DNA of 35,633 nucleotides from an uncultured Collinsella sp. (GCA_900545075.1 UQXT01000006.1:1-35633), one strand, 5' to 3'. Shown: positions 8,323 to 16,216, counted from the stretch's first letter. The notes: generated by a model from the letters alone, not told the origin. Made by a program: numbers and translations.

Positions 8323-8946
8323 TTAACTGTTCTTCATGACAATCGAATCCACGACATCGGCCACATTCTCGCAGCAGTCGGCGCAGTACTCCAGGAAGGC
8401 GTACACGTCACGCCAAGCGATGACCTCGAGCGGGTCCTTGCCGTTAACGTGCAGGTTGCGCATGGCGTTGATGTAGAGCTCGTCGGCCTCGGACTCGATG
8501 GTGTTGATCTGGATGACGAGCTCACGCAGGGTCTTGGACTTGCGGTAGTTGGGCAGCTCGACCATCAGGTCCTTCATGGCGCGGCAGGCGTCGGTCACCT
8601 TGTGGGCGATGACGATGGCATCGGGGTGGATGCTCTGGATGTTGGTGAAGTAGACGCGTTGCACGACGCCTTCGATGCGGTCGAGTACGGTGTCGAGCGA
8701 GCAACTCATCAGGTCCAGATCCTCGCGCTCAAGCGGGGTGATAAAGGCGGTGAGCAAGGCGTCTTCGAGCTCGTGGTGCTTCTTGTCTGCCGCATGCTCA
8801 ATCGCATGCATCTTATTGAGCATGTCGTGGATCTGCGCGGGGTCAAAGTTCTCAAAAATCTTGGTGAGCAGCTCTGCGGCCTGGACGGCGAGGTCGGCGC
8901 AAGCGACGTAGTTGTCAAAGTAGAACGAATCGGGTTTCTTTGCCAT
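8323..8946 (-). CDS. DUF47 (PhoU-like) phosphate transport regulator
   Basis: DUF47/TIGR00153 proteins are distant PhoU relatives that almost always accompany PiT permeases and are thought to regulate them. The 207-residue, all-helical protein shows the family pattern: FYFDNYVACADLAVQAAELL near the N-terminus, EHAADKKHHELEDALLTAFITPLEREDL (about 48-75, the conserved ExxxD/E-H and ITPxxREDI region), then a second bundle with IESEADELY and a CADCCENVADVVDSIV end. A GAAAGGA site precedes the ATG. It follows the permease gene after 67 bases, so the two are probably one unit. Confidence 0.92.
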   Translation of the reverse strand: MAKKPDSFYFDNYVACADLAVQAAELLTKIFENFDPAQIHDMLNKMHAIEHAADKKHHELEDALLTAFITPLEREDLDLMSCSLDTVLDRIEGVVQRVYFTNIQSIHPDAIVIAHKVTDACRAMKDLMVELPNYRKSKTLRELVIQINTIESEADELYINAMRNLHVNGKDPLEVIAWRDVYAFLEYCADCCENVADVVDSIVMKNS

Positions 8947-9013
8947 GGGTGGGTCCTTTCGAGGTGAAGACGGGTGGGCGAAGTAATGCGGTCCGGATGG
9001 ACGCTCGGTTTGA

Positions 9014-10063
9014 CTAGAGGAACATCATGAACAGCTTGGCCATGACAAAGCTGATGAGTCCGCAGGCAGGGAAGGTGAAGAACCAGGTGAACATCATGTC
9101 CTTGACGACGCCGAAGTTGATGGCCGAGAGGCGCTTGACGGCACCGACGCCCATAATGGCGCAAGTCTTGATGTGCGTGGAGGACACGGGGATGCCGGTA
9201 AGGGTGGCAAGCAGCAGGTTCGCGGCGCCTGCGAGGTCGGCAGAGAAGCCCTGATACTTCTCGAGCTTGACCATGCTCTGGCCGACGGACTTGATGATGC
9301 GCTCGCCGCCCACGCTGGTGCCGATGCCCATGGTTGCCGAGCACAGCAGCATAATCCAGATGGGGATGCCGGCATCGCCGACGCTCGTCTGGCCGCTGGC
9401 GAAGGCCACGCCTAAAAAGAGCACGCCGATGAACTTCTGTCCATCCTGCGCGCCGTGCATAAAGCTCATGGCCGCGGCACTCGCGATCTGAGCGTATTTA
9501 AAGAAGACGTTGGCACGTCGCCTGTTGGCGGCGGCAAACAGAATCGAGACGAGTTTGCACAGGATCCAGCCCATGACAAAGCCCAGACCGATGGAGAGCG
9601 CCAGGCCGTAGATGACCTTCATCCACTCGTGGACGTTGACGCTGCTCGCGCCGCCGAGGGCGATAGCGGCACCGGTCAGGCCGGCGATAAGGCTGTGGCT
9701 TTGCGAGGTGGGGATACCAAAACGCGACGCTGTGGCGCCGTAGACGACGATGGAGAACAGTGCCGCGCAGAGGCACGCGAGCGCCATGGTGCTGTTTCCG
9801 CCAAAGTCGACGATATGTGAGATGGTGTTGGCGACGCTCGCGTTAAAGTGCGTCATGATGAGCACGCCGAGGAAGTTGAATGCGGCGCTCATGAGAATGG
9901 CGGCGCGGGCGGGCATGCAACGCGTAGTGACGCAGGTCGCGATGGCGTTGGGCGCGTCGGTCCATCCATTGACGAAGATGGCGCCCAACGCGAGGATCAC
10001 GGTGACGGCAAGGACTGGGTTCGACACAATTTGGCCGAGGAAGGTTGAGAACGTTACGTCCAT
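9014..10063 (-). CDS. PiT family inorganic phosphate transporter
   Basis: Low-affinity, ion-coupled phosphate permease (PF01384). Of 349 residues, the duplicated PiT signature is present: GWTDAPNAIATCV near residue 33 and the later PVSSTHIKTCAIMGVGAVKR near 295, with SQSHSLIAGLTGAAIALGG in the middle and about ten hydrophobic segments. The usual GxNDxAN reads GWTDAPN here. The ATG at 10063 has only a weak GAGAAAG site. Upstream on the same strand lies a perfect Shine-Dalgarno with a three-codon frame (see findings). With pstSCAB nearby, the organism has both high- and low-affinity uptake within 10 kb. Confidence 0.93.
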   Translation of the reverse strand: MDVTFSTFLGQIVSNPVLAVTVILALGAIFVNGWTDAPNAIATCVTTRCMPARAAILMSAAFNFLGVLIMTHFNASVANTISHIVDFGGNSTMALACLCAALFSIVVYGATASRFGIPTSQSHSLIAGLTGAAIALGGASSVNVHEWMKVIYGLALSIGLGFVMGWILCKLVSILFAAANRRRANVFFKYAQIASAAAMSFMHGAQDGQKFIGVLFLGVAFASGQTSVGDAGIPIWIMLLCSATMGIGTSVGGERIIKSVGQSMVKLEKYQGFSADLAGAANLLLATLTGIPVSSTHIKTCAIMGVGAVKRLSAINFGVVKDMMFTWFFTFPACGLISFVMAKLFMMFL

Positions 10064-10194
10064 ATATGGGCTTTCTCGAAGTTTGCAGACACGTTACAAA
10101 AACATGATAAATCGTATCACCTCCTGCGGGTCTCTTTACCGAGTTCTGATGGGAGAAGTGAACTTTTTGGCACTAAAATTGAATATTAGCCCTG

Positions 10195-10223
10195 TTGACC
10201 GCGGGTGTTCTTTTTGCTAACAC
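10195..10223 (+). promoter_or_regulatory. Predicted sigma-70-type promoter for the gene at 10314
   Basis: TTGACC (10195-10200) is followed after exactly 17 bases by TAACAC (10218-10223). It lies in the AT-richer gap between the divergent pit gene and the small plus-strand gene. Nothing else in 10064-10313 looks coding. Confidence 0.45.
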
Positions 10224-10313
10224 GCCATGCGGACACGTGCGATTACTACGACACTCCAAAACCACAGTCTGTTCGCTTTACAACATGCAAACATGCGTTC
10301 GATAATAGGAGGC

Positions 10314-10652
10314 ATGGAATATCGACAGACAGATGGCAAAACTCGGCGCGTGCACAAGCAGTATGTGGACGTCGTGGCTCGCATCCTCGCGGGCGGACAA
10401 GTCGTGCCGGTTACCGTCTGCTGGGTCGACGGTCGCTGCTTTACGATTGACGAGATTGTCTCGTCCACGGGCTTTGGCTTAACGGTTCACGGTGTTCGTA
10501 CGGCGACCTATAAGGTGCGTTTTGGCGGGCACGCGACCGAGTTGTATCTGGAGGACCAGACGCGCGAGCGGGCGGATGGCTCGCAGGCACACGTGATGCG
10601 TTGGTGGGTCTGGGCCTTTGATCGCACGCTCGAGGGCGAGCGCCGTAGGTAA
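10314..10652 (+). CDS. Conserved-looking small protein of unknown function
   Basis: A 112-residue soluble protein that I do not recognise. It starts with a basic, polar stretch (MEYRQTDGKTRRVHKQYVDVV), followed by alternating hydrophobic strands (VVPVTVCWVDGRCFTIDEI, TYKVRFGG, ATELYLEDQ) and ends MRWWVWAFDRTLEGERRR. This looks like a small beta-barrel and resembles, weakly, actinobacterial DUF6504-type proteins. The start is uncertain: the ATG at 10314 has a perfect AGGAGG only one base upstream, too close for normal use, while an in-frame ATG at 10293 has no site. A plausible promoter lies at 10195-10223. The gene is followed by the BI-1 gene on the same strand. Confidence 0.65.
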   Translation: MEYRQTDGKTRRVHKQYVDVVARILAGGQVVPVTVCWVDGRCFTIDEIVSSTGFGLTVHGVRTATYKVRFGGHATELYLEDQTRERADGSQAHVMRWWVWAFDRTLEGERRR

Positions 10653-10731
10653 GGACGTACGGCATTCGGGTACAATGACAGGAATCTTGTCAGCTACTGC
10701 GCTGTCGCGGCGCTTTTGAAAGGACGAAATT

Positions 10732-11427
10732 ATGAACGATATTCAGGGCTATCAGAACGGCCCCATCGAAACCGGCGCAAGCCGTGCCAAGGAGATGTCG
10801 CCGCGTGCGTATAATCTTGCCATGTCTGCCCTCATCTTCTTGGGCTTTTGTGCCATGGGCGCTGGTGCTTACTTTACGAGCACCATGGCGTTTGCCCGCA
10901 TGATGATGAGCGGCGCCGCCCTGCCACTGGTCTTTGGCTCGTTTATTTTGACCATCGTCGGCATGGTCATGATGTCGGCCGCCGCCAGTAAGCAGTCCGT
11001 GGGCCTGTCCCTTGTGGGCTACGTAATCTTTGCGAGCACCTTTGGCCTGACCGCGTCGTTTGGCCTTGCCAACTACGACCTGCCCACCATCAACACTGCC
11101 TTTATCGCCACGGCCGCCATCACCTTTGTCTTTGGCGCCTTGGGCGTGACGTTCCCCAAGTTTTTCCAGCGCGTATATGGCATCGGTTTTGGCATTCTGC
11201 TCGCCACTATTCTGGTTGAGATCGTGCTGATGTTCATGGGCGTCTCGCAGACCATCACCGACCTGATCGTAATCGTGGTGTTCGCCGGCTTTATTGGCTA
11301 CGACACCTATGTTGCCACGACGGTGCCGCCTACGCTGCCCAACGCCGTGCTCATGGCGTCCAATCTGTTCGTGGACATTATCAACGTGTTCCTGCGCATC
11401 CTGAACATCCTTGGCCGTCGCGACTAG
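10732..11427 (+). CDS. Bax inhibitor-1 / YccA family membrane protein
   Basis: Integral membrane protein of the BI-1/TMBIM family, thought to be a pH-sensitive calcium leak or a modulator of membrane proteases. The 231-residue protein has a polar N-terminus of about 35 residues followed by seven hydrophobic segments. The C-terminal half carries the typical FIGYDTYVAT motif (near 184-193), with Asp-containing helices that form the family's di-aspartyl sensor, and ends LFVDIINVFLRILNILGRRD. An AAAGGACG site precedes the ATG. A strong terminator follows, so it is probably transcribed alone or with the small gene before it. Confidence 0.9.
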   Translation: MNDIQGYQNGPIETGASRAKEMSPRAYNLAMSALIFLGFCAMGAGAYFTSTMAFARMMMSGAALPLVFGSFILTIVGMVMMSAAASKQSVGLSLVGYVIFASTFGLTASFGLANYDLPTINTAFIATAAITFVFGALGVTFPKFFQRVYGIGFGILLATILVEIVLMFMGVSQTITDLIVIVVFAGFIGYDTYVATTVPPTLPNAVLMASNLFVDIINVFLRILNILGRRD

Positions 11428-11473
11428 TGGCGAATTGCGGCGGTGCTTGCCGTGCGTGTAAATCGATGCGAAA

Positions 11474-11499
11474 GGCGGTCCTTCGGGGCCGTCTTTTTT
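11474..11499 (+). terminator. Rho-independent terminator after the BI-1 gene
   Basis: Stem GGCGGTCC (11474-11481) with GGGCCGTC (11486-11493), two G-U pairs, TTCG tetraloop, six T. Confidence 0.92.
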
Positions 11500-11565
11500 G
11501 TACTCGGCGGGGTATCATGGATGGGAAAAGCCGATAGCGGCAGAGACCGAGAAAGGTGACCACTT

Positions 11566-12687
11566 ATGGCAGACGTCGACAACAGGAACCGTAACCGCAG
11601 GTCCAACCGAGCGGGTCAGCCCAATCCCAAGCGCGAGGCCCGTGCCAAGGCCGCCGAGCGTCACGTGGCAACTGTGTCCGAAGCGTGCGCCAAGGATATC
11701 GAGCGTTCGCTTGCCGGCGTGTGCGAGTTCGATGGTATGCCTGCCGGTTTTGTCGCGGCGATGAAGGCCAAGGTTCAGAGTGCTGTGGCCACCGAAGAAC
11801 AGGTTGCCGAGGACGTCGAGGGCGCGGAGGCTGCCGAGACCGAGACGGCGCCCGAGACCGAGGCAGCGCCTGAGCCTGCCGAGGAAATCGCCGAAGCTGA
11901 GTCCGCGCCTGCTGAGGAGCCCGCTCCGGTTCTGCCTGAGGTCACCGTGCTCGATGCCTCCGCCACGCAGGCCATCCTGGACAACGGTCGTGGCTATGCG
12001 CAGTTCTGCGACATGGCCGTGCTCGCCTTTGCCTCGTTCACCAACCCGGGCGGTGGCTACATCCAGGGCTATCTGGGCCAGGAGGCCACGCTGTGCGCCG
12101 ATTCGTATCTGTACAACGTTCTCGATAAGCAGCGCAAATGGTACGGCGAGAACCGTCGCCGCAACATCAACTGCGAGCTCTATCGTAACCGCGCCCTAGT
12201 GGTGCCTGCGGTGCGCTTCGACCGCAACCACGTGCATGCATACGCCGACGTGATCGTGGCCGCCGCGCCCAACGTTAAGCGCGCCCGCCAGGAGTATCGC
12301 GTGAGCGACGATGCTCTGCTGGATGCCCTGCGCGACCGCATTCGCTTTGTGCTTGCCATCTGCGACGAGCTAGGTCGCGAGAAGCTCGTGCTGGGCGCTT
12401 GGGGCTGCGACAACAACGGCTTTGACGCAGAGGCCGTGGCCGAGCTCTTCCGCAAGGAGCTCGCGTCGGGCGACTTTAAGGTCAAGCAAGTCTTCTTTGC
12501 CGTGCCTTCTACGCGCTGGGATGAGGATTTTGCCAAGTTCGAGCACGTGCTGGCAAACTTCCCCGAGCGCAACGAGGAGTCCTATGCCCAGGTTGCCGCT
12601 CGCGCTGCGGCAGCTCGCGCCGCCGAGCAGACCCAGGCTGCTACCGAGGATGATGAGGACGAGGACGATTGGCGCAAGTACCTGTAA
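11566..12687 (+). CDS. TIGR02452-type macro-domain / PARG-like protein with altered catalytic motif
   Basis: Resembles microbial poly(ADP-ribose) glycohydrolase-like proteins (DUF2263/TIGR02452), which remove ADP-ribose from proteins. Of 373 residues, 1-75 are basic and helical, 75-130 are an Ala/Glu/Pro-rich low-complexity linker, and the macro-type domain follows. The signature reads AFASFTNPGGG (154-164) and then Gln172-Glu173-Ala174; the family normally has QEE, and the second Glu is the catalytic one in characterised PARGs. Later landmarks are YRNRALVVPAVRFDR, DVIVAAAPN and VLGAWGCDNNGFD (about 273-286). The tail is acidic (EDDEDEDDW). The fold call is firm; activity is doubtful. It lies between two terminators and so is probably expressed alone. 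Confidence 0.82.
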   Translation: MADVDNRNRNRRSNRAGQPNPKREARAKAAERHVATVSEACAKDIERSLAGVCEFDGMPAGFVAAMKAKVQSAVATEEQVAEDVEGAEAAETETAPETEAAPEPAEEIAEAESAPAEEPAPVLPEVTVLDASATQAILDNGRGYAQFCDMAVLAFASFTNPGGGYIQGYLGQEATLCADSYLYNVLDKQRKWYGENRRRNINCELYRNRALVVPAVRFDRNHVHAYADVIVAAAPNVKRARQEYRVSDDALLDALRDRIRFVLAICDELGREKLVLGAWGCDNNGFDAEAVAELFRKELASGDFKVKQVFFAVPSTRWDEDFAKFEHVLANFPERNEESYAQVAARAAAARAAEQTQAATEDDEDEDDWRKYL

Positions 12688-12712
12688 TCGGTACGTGCTG
12701 ACAGATAGGTCG

Positions 12713-12746
12713 AGCCGGCGGGAGAGGCTGCTTCCGTCGGCTTTTT
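12713..12746 (+). terminator. Rho-independent terminator after the PARG-like gene
   Basis: An 11-bp stem (AGCCGGCGGGA 12713-12723 with TTCCGTCGGCT 12732-12742, two G-U pairs) is followed by a T run to 12746. Confidence 0.88.
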
Positions 12747-12765
12747 ACTGAGCGAGGGGCTTACG

Positions 12766-13425
12766 ATGAAAAACGTTCTATGCTTTGGCGACAGCAACAC
12801 CTATGGTTACGATCCGGCGGGCATGCGCGACGGCACCGCGGTGCGCTATGCGCAGGATGTGCGCTGGTGCGGCGTGGCCCAACGTGACTTAGGCGAGGGC
12901 TGGCATGTAATTGAAGAAGGCCTCAACGGCCGCACGACGGTACGCGACGACATGTGCCATCTGGACACCAATCTTAACGGCATCCGCGCACTTCCGATGC
13001 TGCTCGAGGCCCATAAGCCGCTGGACGCCATTGTGATCATGCTGGGCACCAACGACTGTAAGACGGTCTTTAACGTGACAGCTTCCGATATCGCCCGTGG
13101 CGCCATGGCGCTGATTCGCGCCGTCCGCGCGTTTCCGTGGACCGACGCTGCGCCTTGTCCGCGCATTCTGCTGATGGCGCCTATCAAGATTAAGCCGCAG
13201 ATTGCCGACGTATATATGACCGATTTTGACGAGCATTCCGTAGAAGCCTCGGAACATTTTGGTGAGTACTACGCGCATGTGGCTGAGCAGTTTGCCTGCG
13301 ACTTTTTGAATGCCGCCGACTTTGCCGAGCCGGGCGATATCGACTATCTGCATATGATGCCCGAAAGCCATGAGAGCCTGGGTCACGCCGTGGCGGCCAA
13401 GCTCCAAGAGATGCTCGGAGAGTAG
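12766..13425 (+). CDS. SGNH/GDSL family hydrolase (arylesterase-like)
   Basis: Secreted-type esterase fold, but no signal peptide is seen, so it should be cytoplasmic; substrate unknown (acyl esters or acetylated sugars are possible). Of 219 residues, block I is FGDSNTYGY with nucleophile Ser10, block II includes the Gly/Asn stretch EEGLNGRTT (about 50-58), block III is MLGTNDCK (about 93-100), and block V supplies Asp193 and His196 (DYLH). All four SGNH catalytic residues are therefore present. A GAGGGG site precedes the ATG. A 51-residue helical insertion around MTDFDEHSVEASEHFGEYYA precedes block V. Confidence 0.9.
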   Translation: MKNVLCFGDSNTYGYDPAGMRDGTAVRYAQDVRWCGVAQRDLGEGWHVIEEGLNGRTTVRDDMCHLDTNLNGIRALPMLLEAHKPLDAIVIMLGTNDCKTVFNVTASDIARGAMALIRAVRAFPWTDAAPCPRILLMAPIKIKPQIADVYMTDFDEHSVEASEHFGEYYAHVAEQFACDFLNAADFAEPGDIDYLHMMPESHESLGHAVAAKLQEMLGE

Positions 13426-13434
13426 CGCGACCCC

Positions 13435-13467
13435 AAGCCACCACAGAAGTTCCCCTTGTGGTGGCTT
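13435..13467 (+). terminator. Hairpin terminator after the SGNH hydrolase
   Basis: A perfect 11-bp stem (AAGCCACCACA 13435-13445 with TGTGGTGGCTT 13457-13467) is followed by a T-rich but broken run (GTTTCGTTGCTTT). Confidence 0.75.
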
Positions 13468-13481
13468 GTTTCGTTGCTTTG

Positions 13482-13697
13482 TCTCGATCTGTGACAGTTG
13501 TAAGGCCGAAAACGGGCTAGATGTTACAGATTAAGATTATTTAGGCCGATATCGGTCGTTTGTCTCGATCTGTAACATCTAGGGTCGATTTTGCCGAGTT
13601 ACTGTTACAGATCGAGATTATCTTCTCAGCGGAATTTGAATGTTTCGATTTGTAACAGGTGGGCCGAAAAATGGACTCTAACTGTTACAGATCGAGA
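13482..13697. repeat. Array of six alternating 15-bp motifs (three tandem palindromes, about 80-bp period)
   Basis: The motif TCTCGATCTGTAACA (with variants) occurs at 13482, 13563 and 13643, and its complement TGTTACAGATCGAGA at 13522, 13603 and 13683. Each start is 40 or 41 bp from the next, so orientation alternates strictly. The five gaps are 25, 26, 25, 25 and 25 nt. The gap sequences differ, but several contain GGCCGA or its relatives. No reading frame is credible here. This fills most of the 333-base gap between the SGNH gene and thiD. Confidence 0.92.
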
Positions 13698-13707
13698 TGT
13701 TTGTGGG

Positions 13708-13746
13708 AACCACCGCAAAGGTGCCTGTCCCCTTTGCGGTGGTTTT
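13708..13746. terminator. Hairpin with REP-like loop between the array and thiD
   Basis: Arms AACCACCGCAAAGG (13708-13721) and CCTTTGCGGTGGTT (13731-13744) are perfectly paired, and a run of four T follows on the plus strand. The centre reads GTGCCTGTCCCC, a word I recall from REP-type repeats. It lies 13 bases after the thiD stop and probably ends transcripts from both sides. Confidence 0.7.
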
Positions 13747-13758
13747 GGGCTGCGAATC

Positions 13759-14589
13759 TTAATACTGCCACATGTGATTGACGGGGCCGGAGCCTTTGCC
13801 CATGTCAAAGCCGGCGGCGAGAGCGCCTGTTAGGTAGGCCTTGCCGGCATTGACGGCATCGGCAAGATCCATGCCTTGGGCCAGCGCGCAGGCGATGGCG
13901 GACGAGAGCGTGCAGCCGGTGCCGTGTGTGTTGTCGGTCTCGATGCGCTTGTGGCGGAACCACGTGGTGAGTGGATCTCCCAGATGGTTGCCCTCGTCAT
14001 CGAGTGGCGCGGGTTCGGCCAGTACATCGTTGGCCTCGTTGACAAAATGCCCGCCCTTAACGAGGGACGCGCAGCCAAAGCGGCGGGTGAGGAGCATGGC
14101 GGCATTTTGCTGCGTGCGCTCGGAATCGACCTCGTAGTCGAGCAGCGCCATGGCCTCGGGAATATTGGGCGTGATAACGGTCGCCAGCGGGAACAGGCGA
14201 CGCGTGAGCGCCTCAGCGGCATCCTCGGCAATGAGACGAGCGCCCGAGGTGGCGACCATGACGGGGTCGACGACGATATTTTTTGCGTCCCAAGCGCTCA
14301 GGCGGTCGGCGATAACATCGATAATCTCGGCAGAGGAAACCATGCCAATCTTGACGGCGTTGGGGCGGATATCGTCAAAAACGGCATCGATCTGCGCCGC
14401 GACAATATCCGGGGAGATGTTCTGCACAGCGGTGACGCCCAGGGTGTTCTGTGCGGTGATGGCCGTGATGGCCGTCTCGGCATACAGGCGGTGCGCCGTG
14501 ATGGTCTTGATGTCGGCTTGAATGCCGGCACCACCGCTGGAATCGGATCCTGCGATGGATAGAACGGCGGGTACCTTACTGCGATCCAT
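13759..14589 (-). CDS. thiD: Hydroxymethylpyrimidine / phosphomethylpyrimidine kinase ThiD
   Basis: Phosphorylates HMP and HMP-phosphate to HMP pyrophosphate for thiamine synthesis. The 276-residue ribokinase-fold protein has the substrate-binding start SIAGSDSSGGAGIQAD (11-26), AITAITAQNT, KIGMVSS, VVDPVMVATSG and the anion-hole DNTHGTGCTLSSA near 218-230 with catalytic Asp/Gly-Thr-Gly-Cys. It ends KGSGPVNHMWQY, a usual ThiD terminus. An AAGGGAG site lies before the ATG. It works after ThiC, whose gene lies just upstream on the same strand. No riboswitch is seen directly before thiD. Confidence 0.95.
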   Translation of the reverse strand: MDRSKVPAVLSIAGSDSSGGAGIQADIKTITAHRLYAETAITAITAQNTLGVTAVQNISPDIVAAQIDAVFDDIRPNAVKIGMVSSAEIIDVIADRLSAWDAKNIVVDPVMVATSGARLIAEDAAEALTRRLFPLATVITPNIPEAMALLDYEVDSERTQQNAAMLLTRRFGCASLVKGGHFVNEANDVLAEPAPLDDEGNHLGDPLTTWFRHKRIETDNTHGTGCTLSSAIACALAQGMDLADAVNAGKAYLTGALAAGFDMGKGSGPVNHMWQY

Positions 14590-14632
14590 GTTCGCTCCCT
14601 TGTTCGGTCGGATTCAAATGGGTCTTCTGCCT

Positions 14633-14675
14633 GCATTATAAAGTTGCCCGGGCCGGCTGTATGCCGATCCCGGGC
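14633..14675 (-). terminator. Hairpin after thiC, next to a TATAAT for thiD
   Basis: On the minus strand GCCCGGG pairs with CCCGGGC (14646-14652 with 14669-14675), with an inner GCCG/CGGC pairing. The following AACTTTATAATG ends the stem region with a weak T run and contains a perfect TATAAT (-10) that could start thiD transcripts. No good -35 is seen. The sequence can therefore be read as terminator, promoter or both. Confidence 0.5.
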
Positions 14676-14766
14676 GGGCGATGCAATCTTTACGCAAACG
14701 CAAGCTAATGTTCACATGTCAACAATTGACGAACACCTTGTGGCCGTTTGTGGCTCCGGTGACGAG

Positions 14767-16101
14767 TTAGTCCTCCATGCCGAGGTCGATCGTCGTGCCT
14801 TCGAACACCTTGTTAACGGTGCGGACGGCGCACATCTTGCCACACATGGTGCAAGTGCCCTCGGTGGCGGCAGGGGATTCCTCGTAGCGCTTCTTGCCGG
14901 TGACCGGGTCAAGCGCGCACTTCCACATGGCGTCCCAGTCGAGCTTGCGGCGTGCCTGGCCCATCTTGTCATCCATGTCGCGGGCGTGCGGCACCTTCTT
15001 GGCGATGTCGGCGGCGTGTGCGGCGATCTTGGTGGCCATGAGGCCATCGAGCACGTCCTGGGCGTTGGGCAGGCACAGGTGCTCGGCCGGCGTCACGTAG
15101 CACAGGAAGTCGGCACCGGAGCTGGCGGAGATGGCGCCGCCGATGGCAGCGGTGATGTGGTCGTAACCCACGCCGATATCGGTCACCAGCGGCCCGAGCA
15201 CATAGAACGGGGCGTTGTGGCACAGGCGCTTCTGCAGTTTCATGTTGGCGGCGATCTCGTCGAGCGCCATGTGACCCGGGCCCTCGACCATGACCTGGAC
15301 GCCGGCGGCCCAAGCGCGCTTGCACAGCTTGCCCAGCTCGATCATCTCGGCGGTCTCGGTCGAGTCGTTGGAGTCGTAGAGGCAGCCCGGGCGGCAGGAG
15401 TCGCCGAGCGAGATCGTCACGTCGTATTCGTGACAGATCTCGAGCACCTCGTCGTAGAACTCGTAGAAGGGGTTCTCGTTACCGGTGACTTCCATCCAGC
15501 CAAACAGCAGCGAGCCGCCGCGACTGACGATGTTCATGAGGCGGCCGGTCTCCTTAAAGGTCTTGATGACCGACTTGTTGATGCCGCAGTGGATGGTCAT
15601 AAAGTCCACGCCGTCCTCGGCATGCGCGCGCACGACCTCGAGCAGATCGTCCTTGGTAAGCTTGACCAGCGGCTTTTCCATGTAGCCGATGGCGTCATAC
15701 ATGGGGACGGTGCCCACCATAAGCGGCGTCTCGTCGATGAGCTGCTGGCGGAACTGGCGCGTCTTGCCCGAGTTGGAGAGGTCCATGATGGCGTCGGCGC
15801 CGTAGTCCTCGGCGATCTTAACCTTCTTCCATTCCTCGGCGGCATCGGCCTTGTCGCCCGAGATACCAAGGTTGACGTTGACCTTGGTGGACAGGCCCTC
15901 GCCGACACCAAAGGCACTCATGCCCTTTTTGATATGCACGATGTTGGCGGGAATGGCGATGCGGCCGTCGGCCACGCGCTCACGGATGTACTCGGGGTCG
16001 CGATGCTCGCGCTCGGCGACTTCCTTCATCTGCGGCGTGATCTGTCCGGCGCGGGCGAAGTCGATTTGCGTGACGAGCTTGGGCTCGGTCTGTGTGCTCA
16101 T
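14767..16101 (-). CDS. thiC: Phosphomethylpyrimidine synthase ThiC
   Basis: Radical SAM enzyme that turns aminoimidazole ribotide into HMP-phosphate, the pyrimidine of thiamine. The 444-residue protein is short because it lacks the N-terminal domain of the E. coli type. Landmarks are NLGISGDKADAAEEWKKV, ADAIMDLSNSGKT, MTIHCGINKS, SRGGSLLFGWM, SLGDSCRPGCLYDSND, VEGPGHMALDE and the C-terminal cluster motif CTMCGKMC with Cys417, Cys420 and Cys424. The spacing is C-x2-C-x3-C rather than the C-x2-C-x4-C I know from E. coli. The ATG at 16101 has a GGGAG site eight bases upstream, overlapping the riboswitch end. It is controlled by a TPP riboswitch. Confidence 0.96.
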   Translation of the reverse strand: MSTQTEPKLVTQIDFARAGQITPQMKEVAEREHRDPEYIRERVADGRIAIPANIVHIKKGMSAFGVGEGLSTKVNVNLGISGDKADAAEEWKKVKIAEDYGADAIMDLSNSGKTRQFRQQLIDETPLMVGTVPMYDAIGYMEKPLVKLTKDDLLEVVRAHAEDGVDFMTIHCGINKSVIKTFKETGRLMNIVSRGGSLLFGWMEVTGNENPFYEFYDEVLEICHEYDVTISLGDSCRPGCLYDSNDSTETAEMIELGKLCKRAWAAGVQVMVEGPGHMALDEIAANMKLQKRLCHNAPFYVLGPLVTDIGVGYDHITAAIGGAISASSGADFLCYVTPAEHLCLPNAQDVLDGLMATKIAAHAADIAKKVPHARDMDDKMGQARRKLDWDAMWKCALDPVTGKKRYEESPAATEGTCTMCGKMCAVRTVNKVFEGTTIDLGMED

Positions 16102-16107
16102 TGGCAC

Positions 16108-16205
16108 GGCTCCCTTCGTTGGCATTACCCATATCAGGTTTGCGGGTCAGGGCGGGCGCGCCCAGTCTCAGCCTGCCGTCTTGTCCTGCAAGCTCCCCGT
16201 TTATG
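16108..16205 (-). promoter_or_regulatory. TPP riboswitch (THI element) of thiC
   Basis: The minus-strand leader contains the core words of the TPP aptamer in order: ACGGGGAGC, GGCTGAGA, GACCCGCAAACCTGAT, GGTAATGCCAACG and AAGGGAG. The last word is also the thiC ribosome binding site, so ligand binding would hide it and block translation start. Confidence 0.95.
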
Positions 16206-16216
16206 TGGTGGGCTCA

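Noticed and set aside
13482..13697. CRISPR array
   Set aside because: The motif is only 15 bp, alternates in orientation and no cas genes are in the window.
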